DNA of 64,000 nucleotides from positions 62,001-126,000 of the forward strand of contig MU119306.1 of NCBI GenBank assembly GCA_014904845.1, written 5' to 3'. Both the position numbers and the translations under genes were made by a program. This document shows, in pieces, positions 11,560 through 22,648 of this stretch. The notes below the pieces were generated by a model. It was not told the origin of the DNA. It did not search any database and was given only the letters and a program-made list of their open reading frames with translations. How positions within the stretch are numbered: the stretch's first letter is position 1; each line of letters opens with the position of its first letter. This DNA comes from Acephala macrosclerotiorum (Eukaryota > Ascomycota > Leotiomycetes > Helotiales > Mollisiaceae).

Positions 11560-11577
11560 TGATGGGTATAAGTATTT
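11560..11577 (+). promoter_or_regulatory. TATA-like box, array unit 3
   Basis: TGATGGGTATAAGTATTTC; followed by TCTACAAAGAGCCA, the same downstream string as in unit 1. Confidence 0.5.
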
Positions 11578-12142
11578 CACCTCCCTCTTCTACAAAGAGC
11601 CAGCGACGCATCAATGATTTCCATTAGGTCCTATAGCCTTTGTGGTCGAGTTCAACCCTCTCGGTCTCGGTAGTTGACAGTTGTGCATCTTTCCGCTCCT
11701 CATCCCGAAATGGAAACCTGTTACGTGTCTGTTCTGAGAAAAGGCATCTCCAAGGTAGGGCGTTTCTAGGGTTTGAAGTCTTCGCTGTCATCATGAATTT
11801 ACTGCTAATGTACCATCTTTTGTAGCACATTCTTAAGTAAGGAGGTGCGAGCCTCCACGATTCCATCTTTCATGCATATTTGAAACTGGCTGTGGTGGCC
11901 CTGAAGTGGTCAATTTGATAGTGTAAAGCTGGCGTGTAGCCCCACTCTCCTCCATTATGGCCATTATTTGTCGCCGGGACGGAGCTCATGGTTCTGCAAA
12001 CAACGAATGGTGGCTTGATTTTATCCTCTACTCTAGTGGCCAAACTTGCTCGCTACACAGTTTTGAGATGCGGTCATGCTGTTTCGAAAAATTCGAGTGA
12101 ACAGCTGTTTACAAAAAATGTGCTGAGCCGAATTGCCGGGAG

Positions 12143-12160
12143 CGAGGGGTATAAATGCTC
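12143..12160 (+). promoter_or_regulatory. TATA box, array unit 4
   Basis: CGAGGGGTATAAATGCTC; followed by CACCAAGTAAGT, which looks like an exon end with a 5' splice site. Confidence 0.6.
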
Positions 12161-12750
12161 TTCCTCCTTGCTTTCTACACCAAGTAAGTTACCAATCTAG
12201 CGTAATCCATATCTACATGGTCCTCATGGTCCAGCACCGAATTCACTCGACCAGGGAGAACCTCGGATGATCCCCCCGCAAGTTTCTGATTCCCTCCTCA
12301 GGTTGCATGTATTTAACTCGAGTTGTTGAGACAGAAGAGCAATTGGTCCCTTCTGAGAGGTGGTTTAACGTGCCTGATCTAAAGCCGTTTGTTGTTAACT
12401 GTTCAACAATCTTCTCGTACGCTTTTCGCTGTCATTTCTAAGTTCTTGACTCTCGATTTGGGGAAGGGAAGGCATTGGCAGCCACGAACCTCCCTCCGGG
12501 CAATGTTCAAAGGACCTCATACCTTCTTCAAAAAAGCCTTCCCAAAGCGATATCTGAGGTAGTATTGTGGCCTCCCACAGTGCTCCCATATCCACATGTC
12601 TTCAAAGTTAAAGTTCGTTGGTGAGAGGATGTCCGCCGCGGAGTCTTATATACACAAAGAAAACCCCGCACCGCTTTAGATTTCGCAGAGTAGGGTATAA
12701 TTCTATAGTAAATATCCGTGAATGGTAGTTCCTACCTTACATTCCTTCTT

Positions 12751-13695
12751 TCCGTTTTGGCAACTAGAGTTCAGGCTTGTGTTAATATGCAGTTGCTTTT
12801 TTACTCTCTTTCCCCCGCATTATCTTAAGTTGCGCTACTCCCCATTTGAATGTTTATTGTGGTTGACCAAGCTCCGACACTATGCGTCAAAGACTTCTAT
12901 TCATCTTATTGTTGAAAGAACCGATTCTGGGACTTTTGATTGCTTAAAAGCATAGCAAAAGTTCACGAACTAGTCAAGCATGGCGAGTAGTATAACATTT
13001 CTCAGCTTGCCCTTAATATACAAATTTTGTGTTCATATCATAGGAAGGAAAGGCGTATTGTGGCAGGGCTACACGTTCTTTTCTTTAAAATCCTTCTTTG
13101 CATTAGCTAGTTTCGGGGGGTAGTGCTGGTCACGTGTCCTCTAGTACATAAAGAGCCTTCGTTCACTGTAAACAATCAAGCATCCTTTGCCCACTCCATT
13201 TACAAGCTGATTTACTTATAATTGATTATTACGTGTTGGCGATTATCGGATTAGTATAGCCCATTGACCGAGACAAAGTGACCTACAGTTGGGCTTTTTC
13301 TCTTTGAGACCATTGCCCTTTTACAATATATATATACATAATTAAAAAAAAATTAAAATAATATTTTATTAAAACGCTATAAAAATTGAAAATTATAATT
13401 GATAAAAATAAATCAGATATTATGCGTGATAATATTTTTTAAGTTTCAAGACTTTTTACGAGAGTGTTATTGAATTATAATTTTGCTAAGCCGGGGGCCT
13501 ATTGAATTAGTAAAGTATGTATTGACGTGGATGTATATTGACAAGGGAAATCGGGTAATTCCCGGATTGACTAGGCGCATTGATGGTGGGGTCACCATCG
13601 ACAGCCACCTCCACTTCCAGTGAGGCTGAGCTGCACTTGAGAACATTAATGACCTCTCTGAACTATGCTACCTACGGATAGAAGAACTACGGAAT
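12751..13695. other. Intergenic with AT-rich island
   Basis: No gene seen. Positions about 13325-13480 are strongly AT-rich (poly-A and TATATA runs), unlike the surrounding sequence, as in repeat-derived or RIP-affected islands. The last 150 bp serve as upstream region of the HeLo-like gene. Confidence 0.5.
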
Positions 13696-16695
13696 ATGGA
13701 TCCGCTATCTATCACAGCGACTTGCGTTGGCCTGATCTCAACCATCACCAAGACATCCCTAGTAGTGATAGGATTCGTCAAAGATGTTCGCGCGGCTAGG
13801 AGCGACCTCGATGGTGTCTCTCGCGAACTACTCTCCCTCAAAATGGTCCTCGAATTGCTTGCGGACGATATCACCGACTCTACAAATAAGTCCTTTCCGC
13901 AGACATTGCAGAAGCAGATTGCTGGGATTGTCACGAATTGTACTGGGGTGGTTATCGACATTGAACAAACGCTCAAGAAACATGAAGGCGGCAAGCTGAA
14001 CAAGGCTGCGCAATGGGTTGCATTCGGGAAGAGTGATGTAGTAAAACTGCAGTCGAGTCTGGAGGCACATAAATCTGCTCTCGAGATTGCGTTAGATATG
14101 GTTACCTTGTACGGGTTTCTCAGCCTCATGGTGGAAAATGACTGACATTTACCGTTAGGACAACGGCCAAAGAGATCAAAGCCGATACATAAGAGATCCT
14201 CAATGATACGTCGGCGATCAAGGACAATACAGCGCAGATTCTGGCTGAGATTGCTCGTTTGCAGGAGCAATTACCTCGAGATATAGACCGACACCATGCG
14301 TCAGGATTCATGTTAGAGAGATATCTGGATAACCTTACAAGCTATGCCGAAACTGTCTTCGATACCTTGTCGGATGGGGTGGGTGAGCCTAGCGGCAGTG
14401 AGAAAGGATCGATAAAGCAGCAGATGGGCACTATCCTGAGAGATACTAGGCCGATACCGCAAGATGATCCGGGCAACGTCTGGAGGGATTTCCAGAACAT
14501 GACAGGAAATATTATGAACCCTGGTTCCCATCCTGGCCAGCCTGGTAGGTCGGCCTCAAGTCTGAGTAATGGCAACGAAAATGACATGAACGTGGAGCCC
14601 ACAGGAGCAGATTCGAGCTACAAAGAAACCCAAGACCTCCCCATCACCGACGAATTCTGCAGAAAGTCTACCCCACAAGTACAACTTGAGGCCAATACGG
14701 AACTTAGGATGACAATCAAGCCTTGGCAGACAATATTCGGGGGTTTTCAGCTCCAACAAATAGCTGAACATGATAGAGGCTACAAAGAGGGACATTCACT
14801 TACAATCAGCAGAGGGACTGGTGAACAGCCCCGCCGGCAGCAAGCTCGCATCAAGCCGAACGAGACATATGAAGAGAATCATATCTTTGGTCACCTAGGC
14901 TTCGATCAGAAAAAAGGCGAGGAAACCCACGCTCAACCTAACCCCTTAAATCCCGGCTCAAGCTACGTGCCCGCACGCCAACGGCACGACGCCAACGAAC
15001 AGGATATCGGCCACGGAGGAGTTCATGACGAGAGTCTTTACTCAGAAGAATCTACTGGTCGAAGAGGCGGGGAAGTTGACATCATCGAAAATGATCGTGC
15101 AGCTCATTCGATATTGGCTGAGGCACCTGAGCGACCTCCTGATTTATTGCCTCATGATCACGACGACAAGAGCTTCACTGCCGAACCTCATGACAAGCCT
15201 TATAAGTCGCTCCGCAAGAAGAGTGATAGCGATGGTCATAATGGTCTCAATTCGAACAACAAATCTCAAACCTCGTTGTTGATTGAGTATTTTGAAACTG
15301 GGAAAGACAGTCGGACTAAATCTCAACGACGATCTGGTAGAGTAAAGGTTACACCGTCTTGGAAAAGCCGAAGACGATTGTTTAACAACCATATTCGTAT
15401 CACAGAACGAAAAGGCACCCGAAAGCCGTCGTACACGAAACGGATCCAGCTCTCTTCGAATAAGGGCAATACATCACCGGCAGAGTATCAAAGAGCTATG
15501 ACGGCTGCTGTGGGCAAAGGATCACCAACTGGGCTATCCAGGGAAGCCAGCGAGGTCCTCAACAGAGTGATTATCAGCAATCCTGAGGCCGACACCGAGC
15601 GAGAACGAGAGCGAATGGCAAAAGCTGTACCTTTATCACCGACCACACATTCTACGGCAGTTCGCTTGGCTACACAAGAGCGCGAGAATCAAGGACCATC
15701 AAGAGATCCAGAGAAGAAGAGAGGGTTTGGATTTGACTTCTATAAGAGGAGAAGTGACACTCTTTCGGCTCCCAGTTCGGAAGCCTTGGCTCTGGAAGGC
15801 CACGGTCAGAAGAGCGATGGTAACGGTGGAGAGATAAGTGGAGAAGAGAGTATGTTTCCCTGTGAAATTGTGTGACGGGGCGATACTGACTGAAATAGCA
15901 ATCGAGTCTCTATTCCCCAGAATCAAAGCACGCGTCGCCGAGCGACAGCTAACATGGAGTCAAGCGGCGGCAGTCCCAAATCCGGCTCACTCTGAACACG
16001 CAGATGGAGCTAAGGTGGCTGGTTTAGAAGAGCGTATTAGAGTGACAAATTCAAACCCATCGTCTATGAAAACCTCTCGCCCCACCGCGGAGTTTCTCTC
16101 AGTTCAGCCAAAACCGAGAGATGCTACTATGAGAGACAACTCGCTCGGTCATGCACGCAGAGAGAGCATTCAAGCGCGACGAGCACGCAGAGAAGAAGCT
16201 CGAGAGGCCAACGTTTCCGAAGAAGCAGATGTTGATACGAGTAATGCTAGTGAGGTTTCGACTCTACTTTTGGGTACCGTTGAGGATACCAAGCCAGTCT
16301 CTTTAAAAGGACTCTTCAGCGTTTCCACAACATCTACCAAACCGGTACAGATGATTCGTGCTGATATTATCAGGGTCTTAAGGAAGTTGGAGGTAGCATT
16401 CATCGACATCCGAGGCGGCTTTACCTGCCGACATGTGCGCAAAGAATTCATGGATATGCAAGATTACGAAGAGCCAGCCCTTTCTCTTCAAAGTGAACGC
16501 GCCGGACGAACCACATACGATGCGCGAAATCCCCATACGCGTGACATGAAATTCATGATCCTCGAGTTTGAGATCTTTATTATCAAAGTACCACTGCTAT
16601 CGCTCCACGGAATTCAGTTTAAGAGACTTACTGGAGGAACTTGGCGATATAAAAACATGGCGGATCAGATACTGAGGGACCTCAGAATTTGGTGA
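13696..16695 (+). CDS. HeLo-like protein with KA1-like C-terminus, interrupted by an in-frame TAA
   Basis: Three exons, 13696-14108, 14159-15849 and 15899-16695: 967 codons in frame except for a TAA at 14190-14192 (codon 149). Residues 1 to about 190 match the fungal N-terminal HeLo-like domain found in STAND proteins (MDPLSITATCVGLISTI, then ILNDTSAIKDNTAQI). The centre (about 200-860) is polar and low-complexity, without NACHT or NB-ARC motifs. The last 100 residues (RGGFTCRH, then EFEIFIIKVPLLSLHGIQF and WRYKNMA) resemble the KA1 domain that ends Gin4/Kin-type kinases, but no kinase domain is present. Introns are 50 and 49 nt. The TAA lies inside a conserved stretch (KEIKADT, stop, EILNDT), so a nonsense mutation is more likely than a wrong splice. 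Translation would give a 148-residue fragment unless read through. Confidence 0.7.
14190..14192 (+). other. In-frame TAA in HeLo-like gene
   Basis: Reading GAT ACA TAA GAG ATC; protein-like sequence of the same domain is in frame on both sides. A C-to-T change from CAA would explain it. Confidence 0.7.
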
Positions 16696-17398
16696 TCCAC
16701 TAAGTTGTCCAGTAAAGGCTCTATGCTAGTCGATATTAGTTGAGCTGGCCACCAATGAGACGCTTCGGGATTTGGTATGATGAATGCGAGAGGGAGTTGT
16801 GGTGACGAGGTCACAAAAAGGAACCGACCTTCCTCAAGACGCTACTACTTGAGAAAGCGCTGGTGCGGTGTAGAGAGGAATGCAATGCACTCTTCCTTTC
16901 TGGCACAACTTTTCGTTTCCGGCATAATTATACTAGGCGATGAAGCTTCGGCACGAGGGTAGCATGGTATTATTGACGCCGAGGACCTGGGGACGCCATG
17001 AGATATGTTCAAGGATATGATGGTGAATATCCCCGAGTAATATGAGCTCATTTGGATGTAAATATAAACCTTCGCAACCATTCGTTTGTCCCCTTCCAAA
17101 ACGTCGAATCCCTCAAGCATTGTCTCCGAAAAGGTTGGATGCACCTAAATCGCAGGAGGACGTGCATTATGGATGATTCTTGAAATCAAAATGGCACTTG
17201 ACTGAGGCTAGGGTAGATTATAGCTCTATGCTGCAGAAATTGGCCGCGTTGGCTTATAACGCACAAGTTCAAAAGTGGCCGCAAGGCTGTCACTTGAGTA
17301 ACTGGATGGAGCATGGAGTATGGAACGGATTTCTCTAATCAACCAGTTCCCGTATAGAGTCTAAGTCAGCAAGCTATTATTAATACAACTTGAGCTAT
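16696..17398. other. Convergent intergenic region
   Basis: Lies between the ends of the HeLo-like gene and acetoacetyl-CoA synthetase. 3' UTRs are expected on both sides. No gene or repeat seen. Confidence 0.5.
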
Positions 17399-19675
17399 CT
17401 ACAGTCTACTCTTAGTCTTCACCGCTTCTTCGATATTCACAAATTTATAAAAATGATCAAGGCTGCTCGGATTAGCCAATGTCGAGCTTGGCTGTACAAT
17501 CATCCCACTTAAAATCTTTTTAACCGGGAGCTCAACTTTTTTCAGATTGACAGTTGTCTAATATATTTATCAGTGACTTGGCTTATTGAAAAACTGTATT
17601 CTCAGCAAGAAGAAACTACTTACCGGGATCTCAGGGGTCTCGAAAATAAAAGCCGGGACATGCCTAGGACTCAGGGCCTTACGAATCGCACCTTTGACGT
17701 CGGCACAGAGCTCAGGTGTAAACCTTTCTCCTGGGCTCATCATTAAGAAAAGCACCACTCGCTCCTCTTCATCCTGTGGTCGTTTCTGGCCGACCGCAAT
17801 CGAACTTTTGTATTGTAAGCGAATGAAGAAAGATATGTTCGAGGGGAGAGAGCTTACTCTGCAACCTGAGGGAACCTCTGCTCAATGATGCTGTAAAGTT
17901 CTACAGACCCATATCGGATTCCGGCGGGGTTCAGTACTCCGTCTGAGCGACCAATGAAGTTAATCCTGAGAGTACCAGGCAGGATGAACACATTGTCGCC
18001 TTGAGTCCAGACATGGTTGAACTTTGCAAAGTACGATTCAAAGTACTTCTTCTTCCCATCAGACCCCCAAAACGATGTAGGCATATTCGGAAATGCCCTC
18101 GTTACCACCAGCTCGCCTGGCGTACCGGCAGGTGTTGGATTGCCCTTGACTCCAACTCGATCATCCTCTTCAAACACAGACAGGGCAATGCCGAGTGGTG
18201 GACCTTGCATTCCACCGTTGCTGACAGGCGTGAGTGGATTACCACATGCAAACGCGCCCGCAATGTCTGTGCCTCCAGAAACATTCTCCAGGTGGACTGT
18301 CGATGGAAAACCCTTCTCGTACACCCATCGAAATAATTGTTCAGACAGGACCGATCCAGTTGATGATACGACCCGCAAGGGAGAGAGATCGGCCACATCT
18401 CGTGGACAGATGCCGCGCTTTTGCATCTCACCTAGCCATTTGGGTGAGGTACCAAGCATCGTTACTTTTTCTCTGCTCATCAAGCGTATGTATGCGGTCA
18501 TGTCGGGGTAGAACGGGCTCCCATCGTATAGTATGAGACGAGCCCCGTGAATCATATGCACAGCGTGCAGCAAGTACATGATCCATCCGGTTGTTGTGAA
18601 TTGCAGCACCGTATCCGTCGAGTTTTGATCAACATGGAGTTGGTTATGAACTGCGGAAGACAATAAAACGCCACCGGTGGAATGCGCAATGCATTTTGGC
18701 ATTCCTGTTGTGCCTGACGAATACACAATAAGGAAGGGATCCTTGAATGCGACGCGTTCGAACTTGAATGCTGCCACTGCTTGTGGGTTTGGAGGCTCTC
18801 CGAGGAAAGCGGCAAGCGTTTGACAACGTGGGATGTGGCTAATGCGAAGGGCATTTGCGGAGAAGCGCGGTATGACCACTACACTCTGAAACTCTTGCAC
18901 CTCAGCGAGACCAGGTATAAGATCTTTGATCTTGTTCCTCAGATCAATAGTCTTTCCGTTATACCTCGCGGCGTCATCACAGAATACAAGCTTTGGTTTC
19001 AGCTGCACCAGCCGATCGAGCACCCCTTTAACACCCATGTCGGGTGACGAGCTGCTGAAAATGCCCCCCAGCGCAGTCACCCCGAGGAAAACCTTGAGCG
19101 TGTTGAACGAATTCCCAGTGACGACGGCAACGCGGTCGCCTTTTCTTACGCCATGAGCTTTCATCGCAAGAGCCATCTGCATAACCTCTTCTCTTACACG
19201 GCGCCATGTGATATGTACTGGGTTTGAATCCGCTTCTGTGACTTCCGTGATGGCGATTTTGTTGTCTTCTTTCCCTATTGTTGAGTGGTCTGCGGGGTCA
19301 CTACCGACTGGACCGCTGTATAGCAAGTTCTCTGCGAAATTGAGGTAGATGCCTTGGAACCACTCTGGCACGGAGTCGATGGGCGCAGTTTCGTCGACCA
19401 CACGTGTGTACTTTCCCTCGTGCACTAGGTTTATGTATCGGAATGCTGCGACCCAGAAGTTGGATATATTTGTGATCGAGTACTGGTGCAGATCTTCGAA
19501 TGTCTGTAGTTCTGGTGTTAGCTGGTTATATACCACGATACACCTGCAAAGGATCGGGTTGGACCTTTAAGTTCAGTTTCTCCCGACGATTGATCTCTTG
19601 CATGAATTTGTACATATCAGTTTGCTCTGGAGCCGGATGCCTCCATAAGATTTCATCCTTCATCGCCGTCGCCAT
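17399..19675 (-). CDS. Acetoacetyl-CoA synthetase
   Basis: Four exons, 19675-19565, 19503-17858, 17804-17624 and 17557-17399: 698 aa, close to the usual 650-690. The enzyme joins acetoacetate and CoA using ATP. ANL-superfamily motifs are visible: P-loop-like IVYSSGTTGMPKCIAHS, GTSPKWL, NVSGGTDIAGAFACGNP, and the C-terminal catalytic lysine region with ELPVKKILSG. The opening MATAMKDEILWRHP and MYKFMQEINRR match the acetoacetyl-CoA synthetase N-terminus rather than acetyl-CoA synthetase. All splice joins preserve frame (for example EIP to TTVNLKK). It lies next to the aromatic-catabolism-like cluster, where it could activate acetoacetate released by the hydrolase at 22649-23769. Cytosolic location is expected, as no targeting signal is seen. 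Confidence 0.92.
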
Positions 19676-20085
19676 TATTAGACACTGTGCCTGTGAGGCG
19701 AATTTACTCTTTCACAGCGACAAGACTTCAGCTCTGAAGTTGTGAAGTTTTGTGGAAGAAGGCTAGTGCGTCGATTAATTAAATGACTTCAATATCACCA
19801 TTGAACATTCAAATTGTAATTAGATTTTTGATCTTGAGCGCTGCAGCATCATGTGATTCGGTGGAAATCAATAGGGGGCGGTGGAGTGCGGAGGATCTGA
19901 TGTTCCCCCACTGCCCCACCCCTCGCCCCACCCCTCGGGTCGGCGCTGCTCCTCTCCGTCTCGGAATTTACGAAGGCACGCTCATATGATACAAGTTACA
20001 ATGTTTAATCAAGATACACATGATTGTACTGGTGTCCCATCCTTTTCAGCTCCGTATGCATGGCTTATTGTACAAAGCAAATCCA
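19676..20085. other. Promoter region of acetoacetyl-CoA synthetase
   Basis: Contains a half-site TGCGGAG near 19887 and a C-rich tract (19900-19940). No gene seen. Confidence 0.45.
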
Positions 20086-22315
20086 TTACCCTGGAGGAGG
20101 AAACACCGCAATCTCTCCCAGTATCGCCTCTCTCTGTCCAAGTATGTTCCACATATCAATGGATGCTGGATCTTGCTTCAGCGGATCCATCGGAGCGCGC
20201 AGCTGCGCCAATACCGATACAATATCGGGAAAGTCAAAGCTTACCCAAGCCCAAGTTTGCAAGTTCTTCAACGAGTCTACGAACTATTAGTTCCGCAGAG
20301 CTGACTTGGATGACACGACGTACCCAGAAGAAGACGAGATATTGGCCAAATTTCCGCAAAGTTCTCCAAGGCGAGGCTCAGCAGATCGAGTGCATTGATA
20401 ATCCCGACATCTGGGACCTCGTCACTGTTCCCACAGGTCGACATGGAATGTATTTTTAATATGGCATGTGTAAACCAGATTATTACGCTGAGGAACGGGT
20501 CTGCCATTGCGAAGTAGCTCGGATTCCAATGATGAAAGATAGCTGCGATGTCTTGTCCAGCTGTGATGCATGTTTTCCAATTCTCTAAGCAATGCCCGCC
20601 GACAAGTTGTTGTAGCTTTACGCTTGAAAAGGGTAGGAAGACTTGTACATGAGCCCTACTCGACTTATCAGCATGAGGACATTTGTCAGTTCGTTGTCAC
20701 TTACACATAGAAGATAAGCAAGGTTTCAAGTCGAAGTCGGTGCCTTTCTGGTGGCTCTGACACCGCTTGTCTGGCAGGTTCAAAATACCATGCGGGTAGT
20801 GAAAGTCGCACACACGACAGTGTATTCCTCAAAACCATCAAATCTCTAACTAGCTCCGGCGTGGGATTGCGATATAAGCGCTGCATACAAAGTGATACTC
20901 CACGTAGATGACAAACAGCAAGAAGATACATTCTCATCCCATCGTCTTTCGGGTCATCACTTGTGAGCTGGCGAGCTGCTTTCCATAAACTTGTTGAATT
21001 ATATGGGAGGAAATGTGGAGTGCAGATCTCACTAGTACCTGCTGTGAACTCGGCAAAGGGTGTTGAGGGAAGTGCGGTACCAATGCTGGAAGTGTCGACC
21101 CCGAATGGCGAACTTGCGAGTATGTTGATCGCAGAATCTAGCCTCCACACCGACCACCACACGAAGCGATGTTCTTCTCGCTCGAGATCTGAAAGTGAAG
21201 AAGTTTGATCGTCACAGTCGATCTGATGCAATCCCATTCCTATTGCCATACGGACGATAGTTGCCACGAACCTCCACGCTCGGCGACCGGGAAATGTAGT
21301 GTATTCGTAAAGTGCTAACAGAACCGCCGCTTTGATGTCGTTGAGAGATATGGGTGCATCGCTGTTTTCTAGGTCACAAATTTGTCGTCTTGCAGCTTGA
21401 GCGAATCTCACACCTGGGTTGGGACATCCGGAGAACTTATGGACTTGGGAGCTTAGCACAAATTTTGAGACGAGTGCAAACATGGCGTTCAGAAGCTTGT
21501 CAGGGAGACTCTTTTCCGCGAGGGACTGCATAAATAATTTTCTGCAGAACATGGGATAATTGGGCTGTATGTGAGTAAAGTATGAGTCAATCCTAGCACA
21601 ATTAGAAAACAACTCTAGTACGAGATACCAGCTCCACACGTACAGTTCGCCTTTCGTTTCCTCGTCCAAGTCAATGGCTAGGCCTGGTTCTGTAGGGTGT
21701 CAAGAATTAGAATTTTGAACCGGTAGATGCGACCGAGAAGTTACTGTACCAGAAGGCGGCGGGAGACGCGATCCCTTCGACAACTCTTCCAAAATCTGCG
21801 CCTTCAATCCCGTGGATCCCTTCGCAGGGCCGGGTTTCTTTTTGATGCACCGATACTCGCAGGTCCATCCATTGTCACGACACAAGGAACATGAGGGTCT
21901 TTCCAAGCTGCCTGCTCCTTATGAGTAATGGCATCAAGCAGTGGAGATGCTGCACGACAAAACTCACACTTTCTCTTCTTTCTGGTGGCATGGAAGATCA
22001 GCCAAATTACACGAACATGAATTCTGAATGCACGTACCGCCTGCAACTGGTGCATACTTGAAGCTTCGCTGGAGCTACTTGGTTGTCATAGCCGTTGGTC
22101 GTGCTCGGGGAAGGTGATGGCAGATCAGTCCGCGGCGCGGGGGCGTTCACTGTCGCGGGAGTGGGTTGGGATCGAGGAGATGATTCCCAGAAGAGGCCCT
22201 CGAGGGAATATTCACTGGCCATGGACGGGTCCATTGCATACGATGCCGGGCTGATGAGACAGCTGGGAGTTGGGAGCAAGTTCTTCTTATGACAGGCTTT
22301 GACTCCGGCGTGCAT
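20086..22315 (-). CDS. Zn2Cys6 transcription factor with fungal-specific TF domain
   Basis: Six exons: 22315-22038, 21981-21968, 21911-21750, 21689-20705, 20655-20324 and 20276-20086, giving 653 aa. The Zn2Cys6 cluster (C-x2-C-x6-C-x6-C-x2-C-x6-C; CTSCRRKKRKC, then CSLCRDNGWTC) is spread over the first three exons, and exon 2 is a 14-nt microexon coding for the basic KKRK. The middle (about residues 155-480) is the fungal-specific TF domain with IQPNYPMFCRKLF and MGLHQIDCDD. The end holds HHWNPSYFAMADPFLS. The start at 22315 gives MHAGVKAC; a second in-frame ATG at 22234 (MDPSM) is equally possible. Position inside the cluster suggests a pathway-specific regulator; its DNA target is probably the CGG-containing palindrome found in neighbouring promoters. 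Confidence 0.88.
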
Positions 22316-22648
22316 GAGGAGGGGAGGTGGGACCCGTAATTTTAAGAGGCAAGTGGCAAGTGTTGGTCAACTGCGGGGCGAGTGCGGGGTTGTGGCGCAG
22401 GGCTCCCCCAACCTTCCAGTCGAAGCCGCCCATGGTGCGCCACGGCCGCTAGTATTGTAGAAGGTCTCGGACTGTTCGGCACGTCCTTACGACCGATTCT
22501 CAGAGTCAGAGGCACGGTGAGGTGCAGTACTAGGTATCGGTACGGGTATGCGAATCTCATCTATTAGCAACAATGATGCATGAACTAAATCACACTGACA
22601 TACAGCCATGGTTGCCGCACGTAACCTTATCTACTCTAGTATCAAGTA

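Larger units (their letters stand above)
9900..12750 (+). repeat. Diverged tandem array of about 590-bp TATA-bearing units
   Basis: At least four units align by landmarks in the same order. Each has a CTGARC-GAATTG stretch and GAGGGGTATAAAT with a CTCC/CCCC-rich tail. About 70-90 bp later comes a CTTTGTGG/GGTTC-type block, and about 215 bp after the TATA a CTTCGCTGTCAT block. Two units also share GGCCCTGAAG. TATA boxes begin at 9966, 10572, 11567 and 12150, spaced 606, 995 and 583 bp. The 995-bp unit contains a 401-bp insertion, so its original length was 594 bp. A weaker fifth member may start near 12696 (GGGTATAATTC). No unit carries a long conserved open frame; short frames in units 1 and 3 share an RS-x2-LCGRV-like string. 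The units could be non-coding RNA genes, small-peptide genes or duplicated promoters. Confidence 0.65.
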
